Below, piece by piece: positions 18,245-29,245 of a stretch of DNA of 64,000 bases (position 1 is its first letter; the number at the start of each line of letters is the position of its first letter). Position numbers and translations under genes: made by a program. A model generated the notes under the pieces. That model worked only from the letters and a program-made list of their open reading frames with translations, was not told the DNA's origin and searched no databases. The stretch is from assembly GCF_018614955.1 (NCBI RefSeq), contig NZ_JAGGNV010000014.1, positions 62,001 through 126,000 of the forward strand, written 5' to 3'. This DNA is from Variovorax paradoxus. Its GTDB lineage: Bacteria > Pseudomonadota > Gammaproteobacteria > Burkholderiales > Burkholderiaceae_C.

Positions 18245-18246
18245 CC

Positions 18247-19035
18247 ATGGCCGCTCCCTGGTTCGAAGACGAGATCGCCGCCGTCCTGGCCCCGCTGCTG
18301 CCGGGGCTTTCGGTCGAGGTCGTTGCCGAGATCGATTCGACCAGCAGCGAGCTGATGCGGCGTGCGCGCGACGGCCGCTCGTCGCCGGTGCTGCTGGTGG
18401 CCGAGCGGCAGACCGCCGGCCGGGGCCGCATGGGGCGCCCCTGGCAGAGCGCACAGGATCAGGGCGATCCCGCCTCGCTGACCTTCTCGCTCGGCCTGCC
18501 GCTCTTGCCCAGGGACTGGTCGGGGCTTTCGCTCGCGGTCGGGGTCAGCGTGGCGGAAAGCCTGGACCCGTCGAAGGCGGGGGGCATTTCGCTCAAGTGG
18601 CCGAACGACCTGTGGGTCGAGGACCGCAAGCTCGGCGGCATCCTGATCGAAACCGCCTTGCCCCAGAACGGCACGGCCGAACGCTACCTGGTGATCGGCA
18701 TCGGCCTCAACATCGGGCCGCGCGAGGCCACGGGCCTCAGCACCGCGCCGGCATGGATCCAGCAGTGGCGCCCGCGTGCCACTGCGCCCGGGCTGCTGCG
18801 AGAGATCGTGGTGCCGCTGGTGGACGACGTGCTGCTGTTCGGCGAGCGCGGCTTCGTGCCCTTTGCCGAGCGCTTCGCGGCCCGCGACCTCCTGCGCGGC
18901 CGCGAGGTACAGCTCAGCGACGGCACCGTGGGCCGTTGCGAGGGCGTGGGCTGGGGCGGCGAACTCCTGGTCCAGACGGCCTCGGGCACGAAGACGATCA
19001 CCAGCGCCGAAGTCAGCGTGCGGCCGGTGCAATAG
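18247..19035 (+). CDS. birA: biotin--[acetyl-CoA-carboxylase] ligase
   Basis: A 262-residue monofunctional biotin protein ligase. GRGRMGRPW (58-66) binds biotinyl-AMP, KWPNDLW (117-123) and GGILIE complete the active site, and a short SH3-like C-terminal domain follows. It lacks the N-terminal helix-turn-helix of E. coli BirA, so it should not regulate bio genes. ATG lies two bases after the SET stop and the next gene starts two bases after its own stop, suggesting an operon. Confidence 0.93.
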   Translation: MAAPWFEDEIAAVLAPLLPGLSVEVVAEIDSTSSELMRRARDGRSSPVLLVAERQTAGRGRMGRPWQSAQDQGDPASLTFSLGLPLLPRDWSGLSLAVGVSVAESLDPSKAGGISLKWPNDLWVEDRKLGGILIETALPQNGTAERYLVIGIGLNIGPREATGLSTAPAWIQQWRPRATAPGLLREIVVPLVDDVLLFGERGFVPFAERFAARDLLRGREVQLSDGTVGRCEGVGWGGELLVQTASGTKTITSAEVSVRPVQ

Positions 19036-19037
19036 GC

Positions 19038-19235
19038 ATGTTGCTGCGCGCACTGGTTCTTCTGCTGCTGGTGGCCAATGCGGGCTACTTCGCGTGGACC
19101 CGCGGCGGGCTCGCCATGTTCGGCACGACGCCGGCGCGCTTCGGCGAGACCGAACCCGAACGGCTGGCGCAACAGCTGCGGCCGCAGCTGCTGCAGATCC
19201 GCAAGGACGAGGCGCCTGCGGCGCCGAAGCCTTAG
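19038..19235 (+). CDS. small membrane-anchored protein of unknown function
   Basis: A 65-residue protein with one N-terminal hydrophobic segment (about 3-18) and a charged C-terminal part with Glu/Arg/Gln-rich helices. It is placed two bases after birA. Its stop overlaps, by four bases, the stop of the convergent sensor kinase gene. No function can be read. Confidence 0.65.
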   Translation: MLLRALVLLLLVANAGYFAWTRGGLAMFGTTPARFGETEPERLAQQLRPQLLQIRKDEAPAAPKP

Positions 19236-20680
19236 GCGCTGTCGCGCCCGTCGGCGTCGAAGCGCAGACTGAAGCGCGTGCCGGGCGGTTGCTGGCCGGG
19301 ATGGGCGTCCTCCAGATCCACCGTCGCATGGTGCTGGCGCGCGATCTCCCGCACGATCGGCAGGCCCAGCCCCGAGCCGTCGGCCTCGTTGCCGAGCACG
19401 CGATAGAAGGGCTCGAACACCAGTTCGCGTTCGTGCTCGGCGATGCCCGGGCCGTTGTCCTCGACCTGCAGCACGATGATGCGGCCGAAGGGATCGCCCA
19501 GCACGCGCGCCGTGATCACGCCCGGCCGCTCGGGCATCGAGGGCGTGTAGTTGATCGCGTTGTCGACCAGGTTACGCACCAGCTCCTTGAGCAGCGTCGG
19601 ATTGCCTTCGAGCGCGACGCCCGGCGCGCCTGCTTCGGCGCCGTCGTAGCCCAGGTCGATGCGCTTCTCGATCGCACGCGGCACCGCCTCGCGCACCACC
19701 TCGATGGTGAGGCGCGCGAGGTCGCAGGGCTGGCGCGCGATGCTGGCGCCGCTGCTCTCCGCGCGCGCCAGCGACAGCAGCTGGTTCACCGTGTGCGTGG
19801 CGCGCATGCTCGCGCGGCCGATCTGCTTGAGCGACTGCTTGAGTTCGTCGGCATTGGCGCCCTCGCGCTGCGCCAGGTCGGCCTGCATGCGCAGCCCCGC
19901 GAGCGGCGTCTTGAGCTGGTGCGCCGCGTCGGCCAGGAAGCGCTTCTGCGTGCCGATCGAATCGTTGAGCTTGCTCAGCAGGTCGTTGACCGACAGCACC
20001 AGCGGCACCACCTCGAGCGGCACCGAGGATTCGTCGAGCGGGCTCAGGTCGCCGGGCCTGCGCTCGCGGATGCGCGCCTCCACAACCGACAGCGGCTTGA
20101 TGCCGCGCACCAGCGCGAGCCAGATCAGCAGCACCGCGAGCGGCAGGATCGCGAACTGCGGCAGCAGCACGCCCTTGATGATCTCGGTGGCGAGCACCGA
20201 CTGCTTCTCCCGCGTCTCGGCCATCTGCAGCAGCACCGGCGGCGCGTCGTCCGTGGCGCCTGCCACCCAGAGCGAGGCCACGCGCACCGGCTTGCCGTGC
20301 ATCTCGCCGTCGCGCAGGTACACGGTGCCCGTCACCGGCGGCTCGTCGGTGTGGGGAAAGGGCACGTCGGCTTCGCCGCTCAGCAGTTCGCCATCGCCGT
20401 CCAGCACCTGGTAGTACACGCGGTCGGCATCATCGCCGCGCAGGATCTCGCGCGCCGCTTGCGGCAGCACGAACTGCGCCGAGCCCTGCTGCAGGTTCAC
20501 CAGCTTTGCCAGCGTCCGCAGGTTGTGTTGCAGCTCCCGGTCGAAGGGCGCATTGGCGATGCCCTGCGCGACCAGCCAGGTGACGCCGATGCTGACCGGC
20601 ACCAGCAGCAGCAGCGGCGTGAGCATCCAATCGAGGATCTCGCCGAAGAGGGAGCGCTGCGCGCGCTGGAAGAGCTTCAC
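19232..20680 (-). CDS. sensor histidine kinase, TctE-like
   Basis: A 482-residue membrane kinase. TM1 is at about 17-40, followed by a periplasmic sensor region (about 45-170) and TM2 (about 171-192). Then come a HAMP-like linker, phospho-acceptor His254 in DAAHQLKTPL, N box NLVDNAINYTP, G1 VEDNGPGI and G2 GSGLGLPI. Organisation and sequence resemble TctE, the tricarboxylate sensor. Such kinases can control TctABC transporters with Bug partners, but the Bug genes here lie 15 kb away. It is downstream of, and seven bases from, its response regulator. Confidence 0.9.
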   Translation of the reverse strand: MKLFQRAQRSLFGEILDWMLTPLLLLVPVSIGVTWLVAQGIANAPFDRELQHNLRTLAKLVNLQQGSAQFVLPQAAREILRGDDADRVYYQVLDGDGELLSGEADVPFPHTDEPPVTGTVYLRDGEMHGKPVRVASLWVAGATDDAPPVLLQMAETREKQSVLATEIIKGVLLPQFAILPLAVLLIWLALVRGIKPLSVVEARIRERRPGDLSPLDESSVPLEVVPLVLSVNDLLSKLNDSIGTQKRFLADAAHQLKTPLAGLRMQADLAQREGANADELKQSLKQIGRASMRATHTVNQLLSLARAESSGASIARQPCDLARLTIEVVREAVPRAIEKRIDLGYDGAEAGAPGVALEGNPTLLKELVRNLVDNAINYTPSMPERPGVITARVLGDPFGRIIVLQVEDNGPGIAEHERELVFEPFYRVLGNEADGSGLGLPIVREIARQHHATVDLEDAHPGQQPPGTRFSLRFDADGRDSA

Positions 20681-20687
20681 CGAGCGC

Positions 20688-21359
20688 TCAGGGAATCTTC
20701 TCGAGGCAGTAGCCGAGGCCGCGCACGGTGGCGATGTGGATCGGCCCCTTCTCGATCTTCTTGCGCAACCGATGGATGTAGACCTCGATCGCGTTGAGGC
20801 TCACTTCCTCGCCCCACTCGCACAGCCGCTCGACCAGCTGGTCCTTGCTCACCAGCCGGCCGGCGCGCTGCAGCAGCACTTCGAGCAAGCCGAGCTCGCG
20901 CGCCGAGAGCTCGATCATCTTGCCGTCGATGGTCGCCACGCGGCCGGCCTGGTCGTAGACCAGCGGGCCGTGCTTGATCGCGTTGCTGGTGGCGCCCATG
21001 CCGCGCCGCGTGAGCGCGCGCACACGCGCCTCGAGTTCCTGCAGCGAGAAGGGCTTGGCCATGTAGTCGTCGGCCCCGTAGTCCAGGCCCTTGACGCGTT
21101 CCTCCACGCTGTCGGCCGCCGTCAGCACCAGCACCGGCAGCTGCGAACCGCGGGCGCGCAGCCGTCTCAAGATTTCGAGGCCGTGCATGTTGGGCAGGCC
21201 GAGGTCGAGGATCAGCAGATCGAACTCGCTGTTGGTCATCAGCGCGGCGTCGGCCTGCGAACCGGTCGCCACGTGGTCGACCGCCGAGCCCGAGGTGCGC
21301 AGACTGCGCAGCAGGGCATCCGCCAGCACCTGGTCGTCTTCCGCAATCAGTATTCGCAT
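20688..21359 (-). CDS. OmpR-family response regulator, TctD-like
   Basis: A 223-residue regulator with a receiver domain (phospho-acceptor Asp52 in ILDLGLP, Lys102 in AKPF) and a C-terminal winged helix (about 130-220, with SLNAIEVYIHRLRKKI and VRGLGY). It is first gene of a two-gene operon with the TctE-like kinase. It presumably controls carboxylate uptake genes when phosphorylated (inference from family). Confidence 0.93.
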   Translation of the reverse strand: MRILIAEDDQVLADALLRSLRTSGSAVDHVATGSQADAALMTNSEFDLLILDLGLPNMHGLEILRRLRARGSQLPVLVLTAADSVEERVKGLDYGADDYMAKPFSLQELEARVRALTRRGMGATSNAIKHGPLVYDQAGRVATIDGKMIELSARELGLLEVLLQRAGRLVSKDQLVERLCEWGEEVSLNAIEVYIHRLRKKIEKGPIHIATVRGLGYCLEKIP

Positions 21360-21383
21360 GGCGTGTCTCCAGACGCTCGAATT

Positions 21384-21869
21384 CTAGGCCGCGGCATAGG
21401 CTTCGAGACCGATGGTTACCACGGTGGCGATCTCGTCGCCGACGCTGGCGCGGAACTCGCGCTCGGCCTGGCCCACGGCATGGCGGAAGGCTTCCAGCCA
21501 GGCCAGCCCATCGGCGGTGAACAGCACACGTCGCGCGCGCGCATCGAGCGGATCGGGGCCGCGCGTCACCAGGCCCCAGGCCTCGCACTGGTCGACCAGC
21601 GTGCCCATGGCCTGCTTGGTAATGCCGGCGCGCTCGGCGAGTTCGGTCAGGCGCGAGCCTTCGCGCGCCAGATGGCGCGTGACGTGGATGTGCGCCGCGC
21701 TCACCTGCGCGCGCGCCGCGAGGTTCGACAGCGCCAGCGGCACGTCGGCGTCGTGCGCCATCAGCGCCAGCACGCGCTCGTCGAAGCGGCGCATGGCGTG
21801 GCCCAGCAGGCGGCCCAGGTGGGTCTGGCGCCAGGCGTCGGGGTCGATCGGAAACAGCGGGTCGGTCAC
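21384..21869 (-). CDS. MarR-family transcriptional regulator
   Basis: A 161-residue winged-helix regulator. The HTH region is about residues 66-115, with [27 protein letters not shown] and a wing ending [11 protein letters not shown]. Dimerisation helices lie at both ends. An inverted repeat AGTAAAGCAA...TTGGTTTACT just upstream (21880-21912) is a plausible autoregulatory operator. It is divergent from recA; the two-component genes downstream follow 24 bases later on the same strand. Ligand unknown. Confidence 0.88.
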   Translation of the reverse strand: MTDPLFPIDPDAWRQTHLGRLLGHAMRRFDERVLALMAHDADVPLALSNLAARAQVSAAHIHVTRHLAREGSRLTELAERAGITKQAMGTLVDQCEAWGLVTRGPDPLDARARRVLFTADGLAWLEAFRHAVGQAEREFRASVGDEIATVVTIGLEAYAAA

Positions 21870-21879
21870 GGCTCTCGAT

Positions 21880-21912
21880 AGTAAAGCAAACTGACCAAAA
21901 AATTGGTTTACT
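21880..21912. promoter_or_regulatory. inverted repeat, candidate MarR operator
   Basis: AGTAAAGCAA at 21880-21889 and TTGGTTTACT at 21903-21912 are inverted arms with one mismatch, separated by 13 bases that include ACCAAAAAATTGGT-like symmetry. It lies 11-43 bases before the MarR start codon, where an autorepressor would bind. Confidence 0.4.
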
Positions 21913-21935
21913 CGAATCCATCAACCCCTACACTA

Positions 21936-21951
21936 CTGTTCAAGCATCCAG
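21936..21951 (+). promoter_or_regulatory. LexA (SOS) box in the recA promoter
   Basis: CTGT-N8-CCAG differs at one base from the CTGT-N8-ACAG consensus, and the left arm extends to TACTGT as in E. coli. It overlaps the probable transcription start region just after TACACT (21929-21934), about 65 bases before recA. SOS control of recA is expected. Confidence 0.6.
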
Positions 21952-22015
21952 CCTGTGGTTAAAAGCAGATTGGACAAGCCCAACACAACCCATTGATATT
22001 CAAGGAGATTTCCAC

Positions 22016-23083
<1,068 letters not shown>

Positions 23084-23093
23084 GCCTCGTGCA

Positions 23094-23543
23094 ATGGCTT
23101 TCAGCGCTCCTTCTCTCAAAGGCCGCGCCCTGCGCCTGCTGAGCCAGCGCGAGCACTCGCGCAGCGAGCTCGAGCGCAAGCTGGCCAGGTACGAGGAAGA
23201 GCCCGGCACGCTGGCGCGTGCGCTCGACGAGCTGGCCGCCAGGGATTTCATCAGCGAGGCGAGGGTAGTGCAGTCGGTGCTGCACCAGCGCGCGGCCCGG
23301 CACGGCGCGGCGCGCGTGCGCCAGGAGCTGCTGCACAAGGGCATTGCGCCCGAAGCGGTGGCCGAGGCGCTCGCCGGCCTCTCGAGCAGCGAGTTCGACC
23401 GTGCGCTCGAAGTGTGGCGGCAGCGCTTCGGCACGCTGCCGCATGACGCGGCGGAGCGCGCCAAGCAGACGCGCTTTTTGCTGGCGCGCGGATTCGCCTC
23501 CGCGGTTGTCGCAAAGGTTCTGCGGCACGACCCGAACGAGTGA
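23094..23543 (+). CDS. recX: regulatory protein RecX
   Basis: A 149-residue Rec[24 protein letters not shown] at the start, then [30 protein letters not shown] and a C-terminal three-helix repeat. It inhibits RecA filament extension. It lies 10 bases downstream of recA, so it is co-transcribed and SOS-induced. A 7-bp GC hairpin follows its stop, before the convergent argC. Confidence 0.95.
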   Translation: MAFSAPSLKGRALRLLSQREHSRSELERKLARYEEEPGTLARALDELAARDFISEARVVQSVLHQRAARHGAARVRQELLHKGIAPEAVAEALAGLSSSEFDRALEVWRQRFGTLPHDAAERAKQTRFLLARGFASAVVAKVLRHDPNE

Positions 23544-23544
23544 A

Positions 23545-23563
23545 GGCCGCGCCGCACGCGGCC
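23545..23563. terminator. GC hairpin between convergent recX and argC
   Basis: GGCCGCG/CGCGGCC form a 7-bp stem with a five-base loop in the 27-base gap between the two stop codons. There is no T run on either side, so intrinsic termination is uncertain. Confidence 0.4.
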
Positions 23564-23570
23564 GCGGGGC

Positions 23571-24500
23571 TCAGAGCCCGAGCATCAGCTTGAGGTTCTG
23601 CACCGCGGCGCCGCTGGCGCCCTTGCCCAGGTTGTCCAGCCGCGCGATGACGACGGCATGGCGGTGGTCTTCGTTCGGAAACACGCGGATCTCGAGCTCG
23701 TTGGTGTCGTTGAGCGCGAGGGCGTCGATCTTGCCGTCCTCGGTGGGCGGCAGCACCTTCACGAACTTCTCGGGCGTGTTGCTCTTCGCGTAGTGCGCCG
23801 CCAGCGCCTCCTGCAGGTCGCCGGCCTTGGGCCGGCCGGGCAGCTCGTCCAGGTGCAGCGGCAGTTGCACCAGCATGCCCTGCTTGAAGTTGCCCACCGA
23901 GGGGATGAACACGGGCCGGCGCGTGAGGCCGGTGTACTTCATGATCTCGGGGATGTGCTTGTGCTTGAGGCCCAGCGCGTAGGTCTCGAACAGCGGTGCC
24001 TTTCCGCCCTCGTAGGCCTCGATCATGGTGCGGCCGCCGCCCGAGTAGCCGCTGACGGAGGGCAGGGCGATCGCATGGTCGGCCGGCAGCAGGCCGGCAT
24101 CGATCAGCGGCCGCACGATGGCGATCGCGCCGGTCGCGTAGCAGCCGGGGTTGGCCACGCGCTCGGCCTTGGCCACGGCCTCCTTCTGGCCGGCCACGAG
24201 TTCAGGGAAACCGAACACCCAGCCGGCGGCGGTGCGGTGCGCGGTCGAGGCGTCGATGATCTTGGGGCGGCGTCCCTGGCCTTCGAGCTGGTCGACGAGC
24301 GCCACCGATTCGCGCGCGGCATCGTCGTGCAGGCAGAGCACCACCAGGTCGACGCCGGCCATCAGCTCGCGCTTGGCGGCCACGTCCTTTCGCAGCTCCG
24401 GCGCGATGCTCACGAGTTCGATCTGCGGCATCTGCTGGAGCCGCTCGCGAATCTGGAGGCCGGTGGTACCGGCTTCGCCGTCGATGAAGACCTTGGGCAT
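23571..24500 (-). CDS. argC: N-acetyl-gamma-glutamyl-phosphate reductase, type 2
   Basis: A 309-residue protein: NAD(P)-binding [13 protein letters not shown] at the start and catalytic Cys120 in NPGCYATG. The length and the GEAGTTG motif identify the shorter type 2 ArgC rather than the enterobacterial form of about 340 residues. It reduces N-acetylglutamyl-5-phosphate to the semialdehyde in arginine synthesis. It is divergent from sucC; the 192-base gap contains TGACCG-N6-CGGTCA (24551-24568), a possible regulator site. Confidence 0.95.
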   Translation of the reverse strand: MPKVFIDGEAGTTGLQIRERLQQMPQIELVSIAPELRKDVAAKRELMAGVDLVVLCLHDDAARESVALVDQLEGQGRRPKIIDASTAHRTAAGWVFGFPELVAGQKEAVAKAERVANPGCYATGAIAIVRPLIDAGLLPADHAIALPSVSGYSGGGRTMIEAYEGGKAPLFETYALGLKHKHIPEIMKYTGLTRRPVFIPSVGNFKQGMLVQLPLHLDELPGRPKAGDLQEALAAHYAKSNTPEKFVKVLPPTEDGKIDALALNDTNELEIRVFPNEDHRHAVVIARLDNLGKGASGAAVQNLKLMLGL

Positions 24501-24692
24501 GGTGGAAGCCTCGGATTGCCTGGGAAGTCGCGTAAGAAGAAATTACGTATTGACCGCAGGAACGGTCAGCCGTTGGTGCGGCGCACCATGATACAGTCGC
24601 CTGCTGTCCGCCGCCCGATTGCCTACACGCCGTGGCCCGTGGACAACAACCCAAATTCTCCCGTTCTCAACCTCGTTCCGAGAGACACCCTC

Positions 24693-25859
<1,167 letters not shown>

Positions 25860-25868
25860 GGAAACGTC

Positions 25869-26762
25869 ATGTCGATCTACATCAACAAAGACACCAAAGT
25901 CATCACCCAGGGCATCACCGGCAAGACCGGTCAGTTCCACACCGAGAAGTGCCAGGAATACGCGAACGGCAAGAACTGCTTCGTGGCCGGCGTGAATCCG
26001 AAGAAGGCCGGCGAGTCGATCTTCAACATCCCGATCTTCGGTTCGGTGAAGGAAGCCGCGACGCAAACCGGCGCCACCGTGTCGGTGATCTACGTGCCGC
26101 CGGCCGGCGCTGCCGCCGCGATCTGGGAAGCCGTCGAAGCCGACCTGGACATGGCGATCTGCATCACCGAGGGCATCCCGGTGCGCGACATGCTCGAAGT
26201 GCGCAACAAGATGAAGGCCAAGGTTGCCGCCGGCGGCAAAGAGACGCTGCTGCTGGGCCCGAACTGCCCCGGCCTGATCACGCCCGACGAGATCAAGATC
26301 GGCATCATGCCCGGCCACATCCACAAGAAGGGCCGTATCGGCGTGGTCAGCCGCTCCGGCACGCTGACCTATGAAGCCGTGGCGCAACTCACCGAGATCG
26401 GCCTCGGCCAGTCGAGCGCAGTGGGCATCGGCGGCGATCCGATCAACGGCCTGAAGCACATCGACGTGATGAAGGCCTTCAACGACGACCCCGACACCGA
26501 CGCCGTCATCATGATCGGGGAGATCGGCGGCCCCGACGAAGCCGATGCGGCGCGCTGGTGCAAGGACCACATGAAGAAGCCGATCGTCGGCTTCATCGCC
26601 GGCGTGACCGCCCCCCCGGGCAAGCGCATGGGCCACGCGGGCGCCTTGATTTCGGGCGGCGCCGACACGGCGGATGCCAAGCTCGCCATCATGGAAGAGT
26701 GCGGTTTCACGGTCACACGAAACTTCTCGGAGCTGGCCAAGCGCCTCAAGGCGCTGCTCTAA
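25869..26762 (+). CDS. sucD: succinate--CoA ligase (ADP-forming) subunit alpha
   Basis: A 297-residue protein: CoA-binding Rossmann domain ([20 protein letters not shown]) and ligase domain with the phospho-accepting His in GHAGALI. GPNCPG is present. It forms the alpha subunit and holds the phosphohistidine. AGGAAA precedes the ATG. The operon ends at the terminator at 26793-26827. Confidence 0.97.
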   Translation: MSIYINKDTKVITQGITGKTGQFHTEKCQEYANGKNCFVAGVNPKKAGESIFNIPIFGSVKEAATQTGATVSVIYVPPAGAAAAIWEAVEADLDMAICITEGIPVRDMLEVRNKMKAKVAAGGKETLLLGPNCPGLITPDEIKIGIMPGHIHKKGRIGVVSRSGTLTYEAVAQLTEIGLGQSSAVGIGGDPINGLKHIDVMKAFNDDPDTDAVIMIGEIGGPDEADAARWCKDHMKKPIVGFIAGVTAPPGKRMGHAGALISGGADTADAKLAIMEECGFTVTRNFSELAKRLKALL

Positions 26763-26792
26763 AACTTCCGCGTTCCTCGACCACACAAGAAC

Positions 26793-26827
26793 AAAAGCGC
26801 TCGCAATTCACGTTGCGGGCGCTTTTT
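26793..26827 (+). terminator. rho-independent terminator of sucCD
   Basis: AAAAGCGC-T-CGCAA pairs with TTGCG-G-GCGCTTTT around a TTCACG loop and ends in five T. It separates sucCD from terC. Confidence 0.85.
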
Positions 26828-26852
26828 CAATACATAACAGTGGATATGAGAC

Positions 26853-27536
26853 ATGGATTATTTGCAAACTGCCGATTTCTGGATCGGGCTCGTCAAGATT
26901 GTCTGGATCAACATCATTCTTTCGGGAGACAACGCGGTGGTGATCGCGATGGCCGCCCGTTCGCTGCCGCCGCATCAGCAGAAGAAGGCCGTGCTGTTCG
27001 GCTCGGGCGCGGCCGTGGTGCTGCGCATCGCGCTCACCGTGGTCGCCGCCAAGCTGCTGGCGCTGCCCTATCTGCAGATCCTCGGCGGCGCGCTGCTGCT
27101 GTGGATCGGCGTGCAGCTGCTCGGCGATGAGGAAGGCGACAACGGCGAGGAAAAGGAATACGGCAGCATGCTCGCTGCCGTGCGGACCATCCTGCTGGCC
27201 GACCTGGTCATGAGCCTGGACAACGTGATCGCGGTCGCCGCCGCGGCGCAGGGCAGCATGGTGCTGCTGATCCTCGGCCTGGCCATCAGCATCCCGTTGG
27301 TGATTTTCGGCAGTACCCTCATGATCAAGCTCATGGAACGTTTCCCGATCATCATCATGCTGGGCGCCGCGCTGATCGGCTGGGTCGGCGGCGAGGCCAT
27401 CGTGAGCGACGTCGCCTTGCGCGGCGCCCTGGCAGCCAACCCCTGGCTGCACTATGCAGGCGCCGCGGCCGGCGCATTTTTCGTCGTCGCTGTCGGCCGC
27501 TGGCAGCAAAGGCACGCGGCCGCCGCCGCGCACTGA
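26853..27536 (+). CDS. TerC-family integral membrane protein (first copy)
   Basis: A 227-residue membrane protein with about seven hydrophobic segments. The family signatures NIILSGDNAVVIAMA and LADLVMSLDNVIAVAAAA carry the conserved acidic residues of the putative metal path. It resembles YjbE-type TerC proteins, some of which export Mn2+. Unlike the second TerC gene at 61996-62733, no riboswitch is visible in its short leader, which follows the sucD terminator by 25 bases. Confidence 0.92.
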   Translation: MDYLQTADFWIGLVKIVWINIILSGDNAVVIAMAARSLPPHQQKKAVLFGSGAAVVLRIALTVVAAKLLALPYLQILGGALLLWIGVQLLGDEEGDNGEEKEYGSMLAAVRTILLADLVMSLDNVIAVAAAAQGSMVLLILGLAISIPLVIFGSTLMIKLMERFPIIIMLGAALIGWVGGEAIVSDVALRGALAANPWLHYAGAAAGAFFVVAVGRWQQRHAAAAAH

Positions 27537-27565
27537 GCGACCGGCTCCCTCAACCACACTGATTC

Positions 27566-28375
27566 ATGGCGAACCTGGGCGTATCCGTTTCTCCTGACAC
27601 CGGCTCACTGACCTGGGACTTCGCCGCGCTCACCGACCCCGGCCGGGTGCGCGCCAACAACGAAGACACGATCGCCTTCGACGCCTCGCTGGGCCTGGTT
27701 CTCCTGGCCGACGGCATGGGCGGCTACAACGGCGGGGAGGTGGCCAGCGGCATGGCCATCGCCTTGCTGCAAGCCAGCTTCGGCCGCTGGCTGGCCCACG
27801 CCGGGCCGACCGCCAACCCGCGGGCCGTGCGCCGCGCGCTGCAGGCCGGTACCGACGAGGCCAACGCGGCCATCCTCGAAGCCGGCGTCGCGAACATGCA
27901 ACTGCAGGGCATGGGCACCACGCTCGTACTGGCCGCCTTCGGGCCCAAGCGCGCGATCGTCGGCCACATCGGCGACTCGCGCTGCTACCGACTGCGCAAC
28001 GAGAAGCTCGAACAGCTCACGCGCGACCATTCGCTGCTGCAGGAGCAGCTCGACGCCGGCGCGATCACGCCCGAGCAGGCCATCCAGTCGCCGCACCGCA
28101 ACCTGGTGACGCGGGCGCTCGGCATCGAACGCCATGTCGAGCTCGAAATGCATGAGCACAACGTGAAGCCTGGCGACCTTTTCCTGCTATGTTCCGATGG
28201 GCTGAGCGAGATGGTCCCCGACGCGCAGCTTTTCACACTTTTGTTACAAGATATCGGTCTTTCGGAGAAAGCAACACTTTTGGTTTCAACTGCGAATGAC
28301 AATGGCGGCAGGGACAACATTTCGGTTGTCCTCGCCAGAGCAGGCTCAGGTGAAGCTCTCGAGGCATCCGGATAG
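27566..28375 (+). CDS. PP2C-family Ser/Thr protein phosphatase
   Basis: A 269-residue phosphatase with all metal-binding motifs: VRANNEDT, LADGMGG, GMGTTLV, HIGDSRCYRL, TRDHS, CSDGLSE and GGRDNISVVL. It dephosphorylates Ser/Thr on proteins, is cytoplasmic, and has no membrane anchor. It is upstream of an FHA-domain gene; PP2C and FHA proteins commonly act together in phosphothreonine signalling. No Ser/Thr kinase gene is in the window. Confidence 0.95.
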   Translation: MANLGVSVSPDTGSLTWDFAALTDPGRVRANNEDTIAFDASLGLVLLADGMGGYNGGEVASGMAIALLQASFGRWLAHAGPTANPRAVRRALQAGTDEANAAILEAGVANMQLQGMGTTLVLAAFGPKRAIVGHIGDSRCYRLRNEKLEQLTRDHSLLQEQLDAGAITPEQAIQSPHRNLVTRALGIERHVELEMHEHNVKPGDLFLLCSDGLSEMVPDAQLFTLLLQDIGLSEKATLLVSTANDNGGRDNISVVLARAGSGEALEASG

Positions 28376-28404
28376 CCAACAAAAATGAGATCGAGGAGTC
28401 GGCC

Positions 28405-29052
28405 ATGCCGAAGATGATCGTTTCGATCGATGGTGTCGTCATCAAGGAGGTGACGCTCGCCAAGGACCGCACCACGCTGGGACGGCGGCCGTACAACGAC
28501 ATCGTGATCGACAATCTGGCGATCAGCGGTGAGCACGCCGTGCTGCACATGATCGGCGGCGACGTCTACCTGGAAGACCTCAACAGCACCAACGGCACCT
28601 ACATCAACGGGCGCGCCGTCAAGAAGCAGGCGCTCGAGCACAACGACGTGGTCGAGGTCGGCAAGTACAAGATCCGCTACCTGGTGGGCAGCGGCGCCTC
28701 CGACGGCGGGCCGGCGCCGCATATCGCGCCGGCACCGTCGGGCCCGATTCCCCTCAGTTCCGCACCCACGGTGCACCAGCCCTTCGGCGGCGGCACCGGC
28801 GTGGCCGTCATGCGCGTCCTGTCGGGCAGCGGCGCCGGGCGCGAGTTCTCCCTGCAGAAGGTCGTCACCACCATCGGCAAGCCCGGCGTGGCCGTCGCCG
28901 CCGTCACGCGGCGCCTGCACGGCTACGTGGTGTCGCCCATCGACGGCGGCACCGAGCTCAACGGCGAACCGCTCGGCAACGAGGCCGTCGCGCTGCAGGA
29001 CGGCGACGTGCTCGAGCTCGGCGGCACGCGGATGCAGTTCGTCGCCGGCTGA
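28405..29052 (+). CDS. FHA-domain protein
   Basis: A 215-residue protein. An N-terminal FHA domain (about 20-95) retains TLGRRPYNDIVI, SGEHAVL and NSTNGTYING, the phosphothreonine-binding residues. A Pro/Gly/Ser-rich linker follows (about 96-125). The C-terminal half (about 130-215: VTTIGKP, TELNGEPL, LQDGDVLELGG) looks like a second, degenerate FHA-like fold that has lost the Arg-Ser-His set. AGGAG lies before the ATG. It is 29 bases after the PP2C stop. Confidence 0.92.
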   Translation: MPKMIVSIDGVVIKEVTLAKDRTTLGRRPYNDIVIDNLAISGEHAVLHMIGGDVYLEDLNSTNGTYINGRAVKKQALEHNDVVEVGKYKIRYLVGSGASDGGPAPHIAPAPSGPIPLSSAPTVHQPFGGGTGVAVMRVLSGSGAGREFSLQKVVTTIGKPGVAVAAVTRRLHGYVVSPIDGGTELNGEPLGNEAVALQDGDVLELGGTRMQFVAG

Positions 29053-29245
29053 GCGCCGGCTGGCCGCGCTGAGGCTTTCGTACGGGGCCAAAGTCTGTTG
29101 ACCCCACTGCCGGCTGGAGATGCCAAAAAAGTCCTTTACCAGCGCTACGCACAGCGTTTAGCCTCAATGGCGTTGCAGCCCAAAGACCAGAACTGGGATG
29201 GTGCAACCCGGTTCGAAACCAAATAGAAAACAGAAGGCCTCGCAT

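Noticed and set aside
24104-24654. minus-strand frames of 72 and 150 residues around the argC start
   Set aside because: Alternative frames over argC and its promoter; Arg/Ala-rich composition without motifs.
29180-29225. CCCGGTTCGAAACC resembling a tRNA T-loop
   Set aside because: No acceptor stem or anticodon arm upstream; it is in the short leader of the MBL phosphodiesterase gene.
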